This document shows, one piece after another, positions 8,184 to 17,039 of a stretch of 64,000 bases of DNA. The stretch is from an uncultured Acetatifactor sp. Its GTDB lineage: Bacteria > Bacillota > Clostridia > Lachnospirales > Lachnospiraceae. The position numbers and the translations under genes were made by a program. The notes under the pieces were generated by a model. That model saw nothing but the letters and a program-made list of their open reading frames with translations. It searched no databases and was not told the origin of the DNA. Location of the stretch: positions 1 through 64,000 of the forward strand of contig CANPYT010000004.1 of the NCBI GenBank assembly GCA_947588705.1, given 5' to 3'. How positions within the stretch are numbered: position 1 is the first letter of the stretch; every line of letters begins with the position of its first letter.

Positions 8184-8240
8184 CAATTTGTTTAACTTAC
8201 CTCAATTTGTTTAACTTACCTTGATTTATTCCACTTACCT
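8184..8240. repeat. 19-bp tandem repeat, three copies
   Basis: The unit CAATTTGTTTAACTTACCT occurs twice without change (8184-8202, 8203-8221) and a third time with several changes (8222-8240). A weak fourth copy may follow. It fills the gap between two Tad genes. On the minus strand each unit carries AGGTAAG. Confidence 0.8.
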
Positions 8241-8263
8241 CACTTATCCTATTTATCCCATAT

Positions 8264-8737
8264 TTAAAATAGGTCTTGGAGCTTGCGATACTGGCGAATA
8301 TAAAATACAGGTGAAAGCCGATGGCTGCAAAAATCAGCCCGGGCATCCCACAGATTGTCATCATTCCAGAGATTCCATCCAGGCAAGGGAAACGCAAGAC
8401 TCCCCTGTCCTGTCACAGACAATCTGTTTTCCTCTAATTTTATACTGATCTCGCCAAATTCCCACGCCGCATATTTTTCTTTATTGATGTCCGCCGCCAG
8501 GCTTCGGATCCTTCCTTCTATCTCCTCTGTTTCCATATGCGTTTCCATCAAAAGGCTGCTGCTCTGAAGCATCAGCCTGCCCGCATCCTGCTCCAGAAGG
8601 CATCTGTCATACAGATAGCTGAACATATAAATTCCCATCATCATCGCGCTCATCACCATTGGAAGGATCAAAGCCGCCTCCACCGTAAAATACGCATTCC
8701 GCCTATTCCCGTTTCTTACACAACCTTTTTTATACAT
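8264..8737 (-). CDS. TadE-like minor pseudopilin (second copy)
   Basis: A 157-residue protein with the TadE signature: a short basic leader, then AYFTVEAALILPMVMSAMMMGIYMF, a membrane helix beginning with the TVEAA motif found in Tad pseudopilins (Glu at +5 of the processed form). It would be processed by the prepilin peptidase and act in pilus initiation. The ORF opens at 8803, but GAGGG eight bases before the ATG at 8737 decides the start. That site overlaps the 3' end of the preceding prepilin-peptidase-like gene. Confidence 0.8.
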   Translation of the reverse strand: MYKKGCVRNGNRRNAYFTVEAALILPMVMSAMMMGIYMFSYLYDRCLLEQDAGRLMLQSSSLLMETHMETEEIEGRIRSLAADINKEKYAAWEFGEISIKLEENRLSVTGQGSLAFPLPGWNLWNDDNLWDARADFCSHRLSPVFYIRQYRKLQDLF

Positions 8738-8748
8738 TGGCACGACCC

Positions 8749-9192
8749 TCATAAGGCATCCGACGCAAGGCCCATCGCCGCCTGCGCCAGGTAGCCGGCC
8801 CAAAGGAAGGGCAGGTACGGCAGCTTTGTATTCCCTTTCACACGCCGGAAAGCCAAAAGCACTAGGGATACCAGGGAAATTGCAAGCATACTGAAAACAA
8901 AGCTATAGGCGCATGCCCTGAAATCAGTCATCATTCCCAACAACAGCAAAACAATGCTGTCAGCCCAGCCGACTTTCCTGGAGAGAAGGGTAGCCGCCAA
9001 CAGGACAAGCCCCGGCAGCATACACCAAAGCCACTCCACGCCTCTCCTTTCCCCTTCTATCGCCCTATATACTGACACAGCTGTCATAACCAAGCCGCTT
9101 ACCGCCAGCATCCACATCGGCACTTGCCTGCTGTACAGATCCAAACCTGCCAATATTCCCAACCACAAAAGAATACATATAACACTTGACAT
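8749..9192 (-). CDS. Prepilin peptidase-like membrane protein (A24 family, divergent)
   Basis: A 147-residue polytopic protein resembling TadV/CpaA A24 aspartyl peptidases. The first aspartate lies in LDLYSRQVP. The second falls in GWADS, where the family usually has GxGD. Both acidic residues are therefore present but the second motif is altered. A canonical copy already exists at the head of the operon, so this one may cut a different substrate subset or be non-catalytic. The ORF opens at 9417, but the ATG at 9192 follows GGGAGG and begins the hydrophobic domain directly. Confidence 0.65.
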   Translation of the reverse strand: MSSVICILLWLGILAGLDLYSRQVPMWMLAVSGLVMTAVSVYRAIEGERRGVEWLWCMLPGLVLLAATLLSRKVGWADSIVLLLLGMMTDFRACAYSFVFSMLAISLVSLVLLAFRRVKGNTKLPYLPFLWAGYLAQAAMGLASDAL

Positions 9193-9335
9193 TTCCTCAC
9201 ACTCCTCCCATTTTTTCGCAGACCGCCTGCCTTTTCCCCACTTCCGCACTGTTCCCCGCGCATACCCGTCCTGTGACAGGCCGCGCCCAGGCACAAATCC
9301 CGCAACGGCAAATCTGTACAGCCCTGCAGTCCGTT

Positions 9336-10286
9336 TCACCTGCATCTTGTACATAGAGGGTAATTCTCCGCCTGACCTGCGGGTACGGAAAAAACGGTTC
9401 TCTTCAGGCCCGGGCAATCCGCAGAAGTATGATAACGATCTCCCTCATCCGTCAGATACAGCTTTCCGGATGTGCTGTTTTGGCCGCACTTTTCACAAGG
9501 CGTATACCGGCTGCCCTGCCGGTTGACCGCGCTCTGCGCTTCCAGCCTGCTGACCTCCCGAACGCTGAGCTTTATATGGGTACAGTTGCGATCTTTATGA
9601 TACACTTCTCCGTTTTCCGTCATGTAGACCACGTCTACCAGCTGTTTTGCGCTTTCCGGGTCTTCGGGGATCCCGTATCCATTCCAAAGGTGGGCGCAGA
9701 ACCGATTGGCCATGCGAAACGGGCGAAAAGCGGCGAAGGGGCTCCACGGAGCCGCCTCATAAGTGACGATCACATCCAGCTCATCCCCGTCAGAAAAAAA
9801 ATCGCTCTCCCATAGCTGCAGCCCCCCGGAACCGTTTTTTAAGGGGGCATTGTCCAAATACTCTCTCCCGGCACTGTCTGTCAATTGATTCCTGACATAT
9901 CCCCAGGTAAAAAAAGGCGCGATCTCAGCGTCATCCAGCGCATATCCGTATATGGATACTTTGCTGCAGGTTTCCCAAAGGGCCAGCTGTATGTTACCGT
10001 GCAGACGGATCAGTTCTATGGCGCAGCCCAGATTCAGCAAAGCATAGAGAAAAATCGGAAGCACCACCGCTGCCTCCACAGTCATCCCCGCTTCCGTCCC
10101 GTTTTTCAGGAAGGTGAACAGAGATATCCTCTCTGCGAGAGATTCTTGAGGATTTTTGCGGCTGCTTTTGCCGCAGGATATTGTAGAACCTTGGGCAGGG
10201 TCCTGAAAAAAACTATGATATGTCGGAGAAGGTTTCCTATTTTTCAAATGGTTTATCAGTTTCTTTGTTTCCCGCAGAAAGGACAT
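9336..10286 (-). CDS. TadE-like protein with two C-terminal Cys/His modules
   Basis: A 316-residue protein. After a 65-residue basic leader comes the pseudopilin helix AGMTVEAAVVLPIFLYALLNLG. The C-terminal 100 residues hold two similar modules, YHKDRNCTHIKLSV...YTPCEKC and YHTSADCPGLKR...YPLCTRC, each with one His and three Cys in the pattern HxxxxC then CxxC. These could bind zinc or form disulfides. The protein probably sits in the pilus or its base with the modules outside the membrane. A GGGGG ribosome site precedes the ATG. The leader is much longer than in usual TadE proteins. Confidence 0.75.
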   Translation of the reverse strand: MSFLRETKKLINHLKNRKPSPTYHSFFQDPAQGSTISCGKSSRKNPQESLAERISLFTFLKNGTEAGMTVEAAVVLPIFLYALLNLGCAIELIRLHGNIQLALWETCSKVSIYGYALDDAEIAPFFTWGYVRNQLTDSAGREYLDNAPLKNGSGGLQLWESDFFSDGDELDVIVTYEAAPWSPFAAFRPFRMANRFCAHLWNGYGIPEDPESAKQLVDVVYMTENGEVYHKDRNCTHIKLSVREVSRLEAQSAVNRQGSRYTPCEKCGQNSTSGKLYLTDEGDRYHTSADCPGLKRTVFSVPAGQAENYPLCTRCR

Positions 10287-10305
10287 CTCTGTTCACCCCC
10301 TTCGT

Positions 10306-11745
10306 TCAATCGTAAGCCCGTACCCGGCTCAACTGATACCGGTACCCGTACCTGCTGCTCATCCGTATATCAAACTCCACCCGGTCGTAACAGCCGTCCA
10401 ACCGAAATCCCCAGTTTCCCTCTGTCATCCGGATATCCGCTTCCACCATGTTCATGGCTCTCCCGGTAAGTTCATCCAATCCGGCGAACATCATAAACAC
10501 CCGCAGATAATCCTCGTAGCTCATGCCGCTTCCTTCCCGCCCGCTATCCGAAAGCTGTCCTGTCAGCGCTGCCCTCAGCCCATAGTGCCAGCTGTCCTCG
10601 TCTTTTATCAGCGGAATCCTTCCACCGGAAAACAAAGTTTTCATGTCATATACGCTTTCCGCATAAGCCCAACCCAACGTGATCGCTATTTTTAGGACCG
10701 GGGCGATTTCCGGCACCATGAGCACAGCGCTGATCGTCTCGGCTATCACATCTACCTCCGCTTTTTTCACGGTGTCGGACCATAGATATGCCGCGTTCGC
10801 CGCTTCTCGAAGCGCACAGAGACGATTAGCCACGCTCCGCAGGTTATCCGTGTCATTTTCTTTCCCCGCGATCAAATACTCGATCTGGTAGCGCAGTGCG
10901 TTTTCATCATCTTCACAGCCATATCTACCCATATAGCGCAGCAGAAACTCCTGAAAAAGGAAGCGTTCCTCCATCTCCTCTATCCAGCCGGATTCCTCCG
11001 GCGCCAGATTTCCCTGGCTGATCTGTCCGCGGGCCATCCTGCTGTAGATCAGGCCGGAAGTGTCCAATGTGTTCCGGGAAAGCGCGCTTTCATCTTCCAC
11101 CACCTGTTTTAAGATGCCCAGCCGCCTCTTTTCCTCCAGCACTGCCGTAGGGTTTGCTATTCCCACACGGTGCATTCCTTCCTGATCCACATATTCAAAC
11201 TCTCGTATCTGTCGGTCCGCAGCTTCCTTCCGCTCTTCTGTTCCGGTATCGTCAAGCCCGTTTACCTCAATAACTTCCATCCACTCTTTCAGCTCAGTCA
11301 GCGCGGAGAGGCCAATATCGTCCTTAACCGCTTCGACAGCACGTCTGCGAAACACGGCCCCTTTCAGATCCGTTAAGATCGAGACTCCTGTAATTTCAAC
11401 CCCGTCCACCTGAAGGCCAAGAAAATCTTTATAGAGAAAAGAAGATAGAAATACCTGATCCAGATCCAGGTTTTTTCCCAGATAGTACAACAAATGCGCC
11501 TCCGTATTATCGGTACCCGGTTCCAGGGTCCCGTAAGAAGAATCGATGGCAAACAAATTGTACTGCTCCAGCAGCTGTCGGCTGTATTCCGCAAACACGC
11601 TCTGTATCCCAATGTCCGCGACACATGCCGCTTCCAACGCCGTTCCTCCGCGACGCACTCCCTCGATCAGGGTCAGGCAGAGGGATAAGACCACCCCGAT
11701 ACAAAGCGCCATGTACACCGTCAGATACCCGTTTTCCTGTCTCAT
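10306..11745 (-). CDS. DUF5702 protein of the Tad locus
   Basis: A 479-residue protein with a single N-terminal membrane helix (about 6-27, YLTVYMALCIGVVLSLCLTL) and a large exported domain, matching the DUF5702 family known from Tad clusters of clostridia. YLTVYMALC resembles a pseudopilin start. In position it corresponds to the TadG-type proteins of Gram-negative Tad systems, but with a different domain. Its start codon overlaps the stop codon of the Flp1 pilin gene (TGATG), so the two are translationally coupled. Confidence 0.75.
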   Translation of the reverse strand: MRQENGYLTVYMALCIGVVLSLCLTLIEGVRRGGTALEAACVADIGIQSVFAEYSRQLLEQYNLFAIDSSYGTLEPGTDNTEAHLLYYLGKNLDLDQVFLSSFLYKDFLGLQVDGVEITGVSILTDLKGAVFRRRAVEAVKDDIGLSALTELKEWMEVIEVNGLDDTGTEERKEAADRQIREFEYVDQEGMHRVGIANPTAVLEEKRRLGILKQVVEDESALSRNTLDTSGLIYSRMARGQISQGNLAPEESGWIEEMEERFLFQEFLLRYMGRYGCEDDENALRYQIEYLIAGKENDTDNLRSVANRLCALREAANAAYLWSDTVKKAEVDVIAETISAVLMVPEIAPVLKIAITLGWAYAESVYDMKTLFSGGRIPLIKDEDSWHYGLRAALTGQLSDSGREGSGMSYEDYLRVFMMFAGLDELTGRAMNMVEADIRMTEGNWGFRLDGCYDRVEFDIRMSSRYGYRYQLSRVRAYD

Positions 11746-11933
11746 CAGATTTTCCCCGTCTGCTTGGAGATCTTGCTGAAAAGATCATTCACGATCTTTG
11801 TCACCTGATCCTTGAAAATGACGACAAGACCTACAAGAACCACGATAATGAGGATCACTTCCACTGTTCCCATGCCGTCTTCCTCCCGCAGAAACTGCCG
11901 GAATCCCTTCAGATCGCTTTTCGTTTTTTCCAT
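11745..11933 (-). CDS. Flp1-type major pilin
   Basis: A 62-residue prepilin of the Flp1-like type. A 20-residue charged leader ends in EEDGMG, followed by TVEVILIIVVLVGLVVIF, the hydrophobic helix that packs the pilus core. Cleavage probably falls after the glycine before MGTVE or one residue later. This would be the structural subunit of the pilus, processed by the A24 peptidase and polymerised by TadA/B/C. It lies between tadC and the DUF5702 gene. Despite its small size, position and motif make it convincing. Confidence 0.9.
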   Translation of the reverse strand: MEKTKSDLKGFRQFLREEDGMGTVEVILIIVVLVGLVVIFKDQVTKIVNDLFSKISKQTGKI

Positions 11934-11985
11934 AATTTCCTCTCTTTCTGCCGCCTGTGCGGCTGTCAGTTTTCATATTGGCCGC

Positions 11986-13344
11986 TTACATCGTGGTGAA
12001 CGCCGGTATCATAATCATTACCATCACCACGGCAAGCATCAATACCATAGGTACCAGAAGCCGGGTACCGGCTTCCTCTCCCAGTCTCCTGCTCTGCATC
12101 AGTCGTTCCTCCCCTGCCTTATCCGCCTCCTCCCGCAGCCGCTCCAGGAGAGCGCTGTTGCCTCTTTTTAAATTTTGCATCAACAGTGTGCTCAGCCTGA
12201 TATATTCCTGTCTTCCGGTACGCCTGCCAAAGTGTTCGTAGGCTGCTCCTTCCGAGACACCGGACTGTAGTTCCCGGCAAGTGTATAAGATCTCCTCATA
12301 AGCCGGGAGCTTTTTCCCCAGCTTCTCCCTTTTCCGCTCATAGTCCGCTGCAATCCTCTGAAAAGCGCCCCGCACCGTCATTCCCGCTCCCACGTACAGG
12401 GCCAGCTGATGCACGAGATCCGGGTATTCCTGCTTCAGGCATTTTTTTCGCCTCTCCAGCTGCTGATGCAGGTCTCTGTCCGAAAGGAAATACACCAACG
12501 CTGCCACGGCTGCCGCCGCCCCCCAAAGTAGCAGGCTGCGGTCTTCCGCTTCCTGCTTCCAGCGGATCTCATCTCCATTCCACTGTACCGGCAGCTTCCA
12601 GCTATCCTCCCCCCGGCTTTCCTCCTCGGATGTCAAAAGCTCTCTCTCCAGATCCCTATAAAGCTGCTCCTCCTCCGTCAGCACAGGAGGAAGAACACTG
12701 ACGGAGAGAACCGCCTTACCGCTGTAATCCTGGCAGGTAAACACGGCTGTGAGCTGTACCTCCACGGCTTTCTCCGGAGGATATACGATCCCACTGCTGC
12801 CCAATACATCCGGCCGGCTGCTCTTCCACTCTACCAAGAACGGAAAACCGGCGTACATATCCGTCAGATCCAGATCCCCTGTCACCTGTTGAAGATTTTC
12901 GTTTTTTCCGGCGATCAGTTCCGGCAGCTGTGCTGCAAACGCCTCCGACAGCTCCTCAAGCTCCTCCCCTGACAATAGCCGTGGGTATACCTGGACCTGA
13001 AATTCTTGGGATTTATCCTTCAACTGCGCTTTTATACGCAGCTGCTGCTCACCTTCCAGATAGGTTCCCCTGGTTATGCTGCCCTCTTCTGTCAGCAGGA
13101 TCTCTTTTCCCCCATTGATCTTCGCCAGTACGCCAAACACCAGCCCCACCGCCAGAACCGCCATTGTCAGCGACAGCTTTTTTACATAATATTCCGTCCT
13201 GATACAGGGGATATTTTCTCCTGGATGCAGCTGCGCCAGATCCTTTTCCACCTGACGGGAGGAGAACAGAGGCAGCCCCCTGATACATGCCTGTTTGTAA
13301 AGGAACATCGCCGATCTCTTAAAGAAACTCACTTTTCCATCCAT
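11986..13344 (-). CDS. TadC-like pilus assembly membrane protein with a large external insert
   Basis: A 452-residue protein. The C-terminal 160 residues are the type II secretion F (T2SSF) domain, with YPDLVHQLALYVGAGMTVRGAF and a terminal membrane pair. Ahead of it are a membrane helix (about 57-75), some 190 extracytoplasmic residues with an Ig-like look (WKSSRPDVLGSSGIV), and a second helix. Standard TadC proteins lack such an insert. Start chosen at the ATG at 13344 behind GAGG. An in-frame GTG at 13350 is possible. It forms the inner-membrane platform with TadB. Confidence 0.8.
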   Translation of the reverse strand: MDGKVSFFKRSAMFLYKQACIRGLPLFSSRQVEKDLAQLHPGENIPCIRTEYYVKKLSLTMAVLAVGLVFGVLAKINGGKEILLTEEGSITRGTYLEGEQQLRIKAQLKDKSQEFQVQVYPRLLSGEELEELSEAFAAQLPELIAGKNENLQQVTGDLDLTDMYAGFPFLVEWKSSRPDVLGSSGIVYPPEKAVEVQLTAVFTCQDYSGKAVLSVSVLPPVLTEEEQLYRDLERELLTSEEESRGEDSWKLPVQWNGDEIRWKQEAEDRSLLLWGAAAAVAALVYFLSDRDLHQQLERRKKCLKQEYPDLVHQLALYVGAGMTVRGAFQRIAADYERKREKLGKKLPAYEEILYTCRELQSGVSEGAAYEHFGRRTGRQEYIRLSTLLMQNLKRGNSALLERLREEADKAGEERLMQSRRLGEEAGTRLLVPMVLMLAVVMVMIMIPAFTTM

Positions 13345-13351
13345 CGTCACC

Positions 13352-14119
13352 TCACATTTCCGCCGTCATCTTATTCATCACCCGCTCGCTCAGCGCAAAA
13401 GCCGCCGAATAAGACGCAAGGCAACCCGTCATCACCGCTATTCCCGTAAGATTATGGTACAGCACATCAAAATAACCGGGATTTCCCAGGCTGATGTAAA
13501 ACAGGATCCCAAAAGGCATCGCCTTCATAATCGTAAGTTCCATCCGTTTTCCCGCTAACAGGGTACGGAGCTCCTGTCTCTGGTCGATCTGCTTCCCTAT
13601 CAGGGCGGCGGAACTTCGTATGATCTCCGCCATGTTGCCGCCGTTTCGCTTGGCCAGGGAAAAAATCTGCGCGAACTGCTGAATTTCCTCACATCCGCTT
13701 CTTTCCGCAAACTCCCTAAGAAGCTCCTCCAGCGTGATATTGATATTTAACCCCCGGCGTATGAATTCCAACTCCCTGCAGATCGCCGCATTTTCTCCGT
13801 ACATCAGTTTCATGTCTTTTTCGCATTCCAAAAAGGCGTTTTCAGCAGAATATCCCGCCTGCAGGGCGGTAGCGGCGGAGAGGATACATTCCCGGAACTG
13901 TATGGTCAGTTCCTCCCTGCGGCGCTCCTGCCTCTTTTTTCGGATACTGCGGAAACAGTAAATTCCCACGGGGGTGAGTGCGGGGAAAGCCCATGGGCTG
14001 CGGTAGAAAAAGTATGCCAGAAATCCCATGGCCGCCAGAGAAAGCAGGATCGCTTCCCCTTCCTCCCGTTCTTTTCTCCCGCGCTCATGACAGTCCTGCC
14101 GCTTTGAGCTTATTTTCAC
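13352..14119 (-). CDS. tadB: TadB-like pilus assembly membrane protein
   Basis: A 255-residue T2SSF-domain protein forming part of the membrane platform on which the ATPase acts. Two membrane helices precede the cytoplasmic F domain (QFRECILSAATALQAGYSAENAF, IFSLAKRNGGNMAEIIR) and two follow. The ORF is open from 14188, but a GTG at 14119 nine bases after AGGAAGGGGG is the best start. That makes a 35-base overlap with the ATPase gene. Typical TadB proteins are of this size or slightly larger. Confidence 0.85.
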   Translation of the reverse strand: MKISSKRQDCHERGRKEREEGEAILLSLAAMGFLAYFFYRSPWAFPALTPVGIYCFRSIRKKRQERRREELTIQFRECILSAATALQAGYSAENAFLECEKDMKLMYGENAAICRELEFIRRGLNINITLEELLREFAERSGCEEIQQFAQIFSLAKRNGGNMAEIIRSSAALIGKQIDQRQELRTLLAGKRMELTIMKAMPFGILFYISLGNPGYFDVLYHNLTGIAVMTGCLASYSAAFALSERVMNKMTAEM

Positions 14120-15302
14120 GCAACAGTTCCCCCTTCCTCTGTAACCTTCCCACAATGTTTCCTCCGCTGTCTTCCCCCAGCTCTTCAAAAAGAAACAACG
14201 GATTCAATTTGATCTCATTGTTTTCACAGCCAAGAATTTCCGTGACTTCCAGCACTCTCCTGGACTTATCCCGAAGCCGCCCCAGATGAACTATGATATC
14301 CACACCTGAAGCGATCTGCTGGCGGATCGCCGCCAGAGGCAGCTCCACCCCCATCAGCACCATACTTTCCAGCCGGGCAAGCATATCCTTTGCGCTGTTT
14401 GCATGGCCGGTAGACATACTGCCGTCATGCCCCGTATTCATACATTGAAGCATATCAATTGCTTCCGGGCCGCGGACTTCCCCCACAATGATCCTGTCCG
14501 GCCGCATACGGAGAGAAGATCGGATCAGCTCCCGCATTGTTATTTCCCGGCAGCCCTCCACATTACTGTTTCTTGTCTCAAGCCGCACCAGGTTCGTCAG
14601 GCCCTGCAGCTGCAGTTCCGCGCTGTCCTCAATGGTGATAACCCGCTCGTCGGAGGGGATACAGTGAGACAACACATTCAAAAACGTGGTCTTTCCGCTG
14701 CCTGTACCGCCACTGATAAAAATATTGTATTTTGCCTTTACAAGCTTTTCCAGAAATTCCGCCGCCTCCAAAGATATGGAGTCATAGGACAGCAGTTTTT
14801 TCATCGTGACCGGCTTGTCGGGAAACCGGCGAATGGTCACGATAGGGCCGTTCAGGGCCACCGGGTTCATTACGATATTGACCCTTGATCCATTCGGCAG
14901 CCTTGCGTCCACAATAGGGGAAGATTCGTTCACCACGCGGTTGCAGCCCGACACGATCTGCTGGATCACGTCCTGGAGCTTCTCCGCTGATTCAAAGCCC
15001 ACATCCAGCTTTCGCAGCCTTCCATCCTGTTCTACAAAAATATGATCCTTTCCATTGATCATAATTTCCGTCACAGAGCTGTCCTCCACAAAGATCTGTA
15101 AAATATCCAGTCTGCGCAGAGAGTCAAACAATTCTTTTTTCAGTTTCCTCCGCAGCTCCACCGGGCAGGATATGAGACATGCCTGCCCCAGCAGCACCTC
15201 ATCGATCGTCTCCTCCACCTCCTGATCAGAGAGGTCTTTGCCGTAATCCATCCTTTCCTGGACCTTTACCCGCAGTTCCCTTTTCAGTTCCGCATATTCC
15301 AT
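14085..15302 (-). CDS. tadA: TadA/CpaF pilus assembly ATPase
   Basis: A 405-residue secretion ATPase that powers Flp pilus extension. Walker A is [12 protein letters not shown] (about residue 199), an Asp box is [10 protein letters not shown], Walker B is [16 protein letters not shown] and the His box is [13 protein letters not shown]. The N-terminal domain carries [20 protein letters not shown], typical of CpaF. The gene follows tadZ and precedes the two platform genes, the standard Tad order. Confidence 0.95.
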   Translation of the reverse strand: MEYAELKRELRVKVQERMDYGKDLSDQEVEETIDEVLLGQACLISCPVELRRKLKKELFDSLRRLDILQIFVEDSSVTEIMINGKDHIFVEQDGRLRKLDVGFESAEKLQDVIQQIVSGCNRVVNESSPIVDARLPNGSRVNIVMNPVALNGPIVTIRRFPDKPVTMKKLLSYDSISLEAAEFLEKLVKAKYNIFISGGTGSGKTTFLNVLSHCIPSDERVITIEDSAELQLQGLTNLVRLETRNSNVEGCREITMRELIRSSLRMRPDRIIVGEVRGPEAIDMLQCMNTGHDGSMSTGHANSAKDMLARLESMVLMGVELPLAAIRQQIASGVDIIVHLGRLRDKSRRVLEVTEILGCENNEIKLNPLFLFEELGEDSGGNIVGRLQRKGELLRENKLKAAGLS

Positions 15303-15329
15303 CGTCTCATCCCCCTTTTTACCGTGTCA

Positions 15330-16355
15330 TCACTGCATAACATCCCTTATCAGCTTTTCCGCCAGCTGCGCAAGCTCCCCCTTCGTAAGCTGCTCCAGCT
15401 CTTCTGGGATCCTGCGTATGTGCGACAGGCTCAGGCGCTTCGTCTTGTCCAGGACATCGCCGTAATCACAGAGAGACAACAGCTGTTCATACTGTAAAAG
15501 CTTGCTTTGGGCAATCCTGTCTTCCCGCGTCACCGTAAAAACATTTTTGCACAGGCGTAAGATCTGAAAAAGCCCCTGCATAGATTCGCTCAGATCCAGT
15601 ATCACATATTCATATTCTCCCAGATCTCCGATTTTTTGAAGAAGCCCTATCCACTCCGCCGCCGTCACTGTCAAAAGATTCTGACCTGATTTCATGGGCG
15701 GAACGTAATCCAGACGGCCGATATGTTTTAGGATGGTCTGAAGCCGGAGCCGGAATTTCTCCCTGTCCACTCCGAGAAAATATAAAAGATCCGCAAGATC
15801 GTAAGACTGCATTTCCGGCACCAGCTCGGGAAGCCCTGCATAATGCTCAAAGTTCAGGTAGAGCGTGGCATGTTCCTTTGCCAGCATCTGGCTCAGCGTC
15901 AACGCCATAGAAGTCTGCATACTGCGATGTACCGGGGAGTAATTTCCCACAAAAACCGTCTTACATCCCTTTTGAAGCCGCGGCAGCGGATCCTCATCCA
16001 GTTCCATGTATACATCCAGCAGGAATCGGAGCACCTCTTCCGCTTTTTGATACTTGTCCACATAACAGAGGTTCTCCCAGCGCACCCGCCCGCTCTCACT
16101 CAGCACTACCAGCCTTGCCGGCGAAAGCTCCTGAAGCTCTTCCGTGTAAGCCGACTCCGCCACTACCAGCATGGTCACAGCGCTCAGATCCGCCTTCATC
16201 AGTTCCTGCACATTGGTGTAGGTCCGCAGCTCCCAGGGCAGATCCTTTTGTTTTCTGAGAAAATCTGTCATCAGCTGAGCATACTCTTCCTCCGTGTCGC
16301 AGAGCACCAGCGTACAGCCTTCCCGCCGTTGTGCCTGCCGCTTATTTTCCTTCAA
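15330..16355 (-). CDS. TadZ/CpaE-like localisation protein without a Walker A motif
   Basis: A 341-residue protein with a receiver-like N-terminal half (LVLCDTEEEY, MLVVAESAY, LVVLSES) and a MinD/ParA-like C-terminal half (TVFVGNYSPVHRSMQTSMAL, YVILDLSESMQGLF), as in TadZ/CpaE proteins that place the pilus machine in the cell. The usual deviant Walker A (KGGxGK[ST]) is absent, the loop reading GNYSPVHRSMQTS, so ATP binding is doubtful. Start taken as a TTG six bases after GGGAGG. It overlaps the stop of the prepilin peptidase gene as TTGA. Confidence 0.8.
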   Translation of the reverse strand: MKENKRQAQRREGCTLVLCDTEEEYAQLMTDFLRKQKDLPWELRTYTNVQELMKADLSAVTMLVVAESAYTEELQELSPARLVVLSESGRVRWENLCYVDKYQKAEEVLRFLLDVYMELDEDPLPRLQKGCKTVFVGNYSPVHRSMQTSMALTLSQMLAKEHATLYLNFEHYAGLPELVPEMQSYDLADLLYFLGVDREKFRLRLQTILKHIGRLDYVPPMKSGQNLLTVTAAEWIGLLQKIGDLGEYEYVILDLSESMQGLFQILRLCKNVFTVTREDRIAQSKLLQYEQLLSLCDYGDVLDKTKRLSLSHIRRIPEELEQLTKGELAQLAEKLIRDVMQ

Positions 16356-16867
16356 TAGACACCTCCCAACAGCAGAAGCAAGCTGGCCAGGGCCGGCCCG
16401 GAGAGGCAGACTGTAATATCCGGCACAGTTTCGCCACTCTCCTGATAGAGCCGCCATCTGCCGCTTTTCAGGACTCCTGCCACATATTCCGCCATATGGC
16501 GCAAACGTTCATAAAAGATCTTGTTTCTCCAAAGTTTGATCAAGGAAATCATCGCTGCAACCAGCAAAGATACAAACAGAAAGACAAAGATTTTCTGAAA
16601 AGGCAGATAGCCTGCCGCCGCACCGAACAATTTTACGTCTCCCGCTCCCACGGCGCCTGTTTTAAACAACAGATACAGCGGGCTTCCCGTCAAAACAGCC
16701 TGCAGCAGATACATCGCTATCCCTCCGGGGCCTTCTCCCAGAAACTTCCAGCCGATCCCTGCAAAAAACATTGACGCCACCAGGACGTTGGGGATTTTTT
16801 TCTTTCGGTAGTCACAATAGCAGGCAGCCGTCAAAAAAACACACAAAGCCGCCAAAACGCATATCAT
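16352..16867 (-). CDS. Prepilin peptidase TadV/CpaA (A24 family)
   Basis: A 171-residue integral membrane aspartyl protease that removes the Flp and pseudopilin leaders. The catalytic aspartates are in CDYRKKKIPN and GAVGAGDVKLFGA, the canonical positions. It has about five membrane helices. It is the first gene of the Tad operon. AAGGAG lies just before the ATG, and a promoter is visible 108 bases upstream. Confidence 0.9.
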   Translation of the reverse strand: MICVLAALCVFLTAACYCDYRKKKIPNVLVASMFFAGIGWKFLGEGPGGIAMYLLQAVLTGSPLYLLFKTGAVGAGDVKLFGAAAGYLPFQKIFVFLFVSLLVAAMISLIKLWRNKIFYERLRHMAEYVAGVLKSGRWRLYQESGETVPDITVCLSGPALASLLLLLGGVY

Positions 16868-16974
16868 CTCCTTTGCACTGTTTTCTCACTTGAACACCGG
16901 GGCGACCCATGCCCCATGGATAACAGAAATTTTGAGAACTGCGATCCAGTGAATTAATGATTTACTGTAAACGC

Positions 16975-17003
16975 ATTATAACCAAAGAATTTAAGGAATG
17001 CAA
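16975..17003 (-). promoter_or_regulatory. Promoter of the Tad pilus operon
   Basis: On the minus strand TTGCAT and a perfect TATAAT are separated by 17 bases. About 108 bases of leader precede the prepilin peptidase gene. All genes from there to the FHA gene are on the same strand with short gaps or overlaps, so this probably drives the whole operon. Confidence 0.7.
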
Positions 17004-17039
17004 TAGGAAATATCTAAATTATTTATTTTTGTCAAAATC

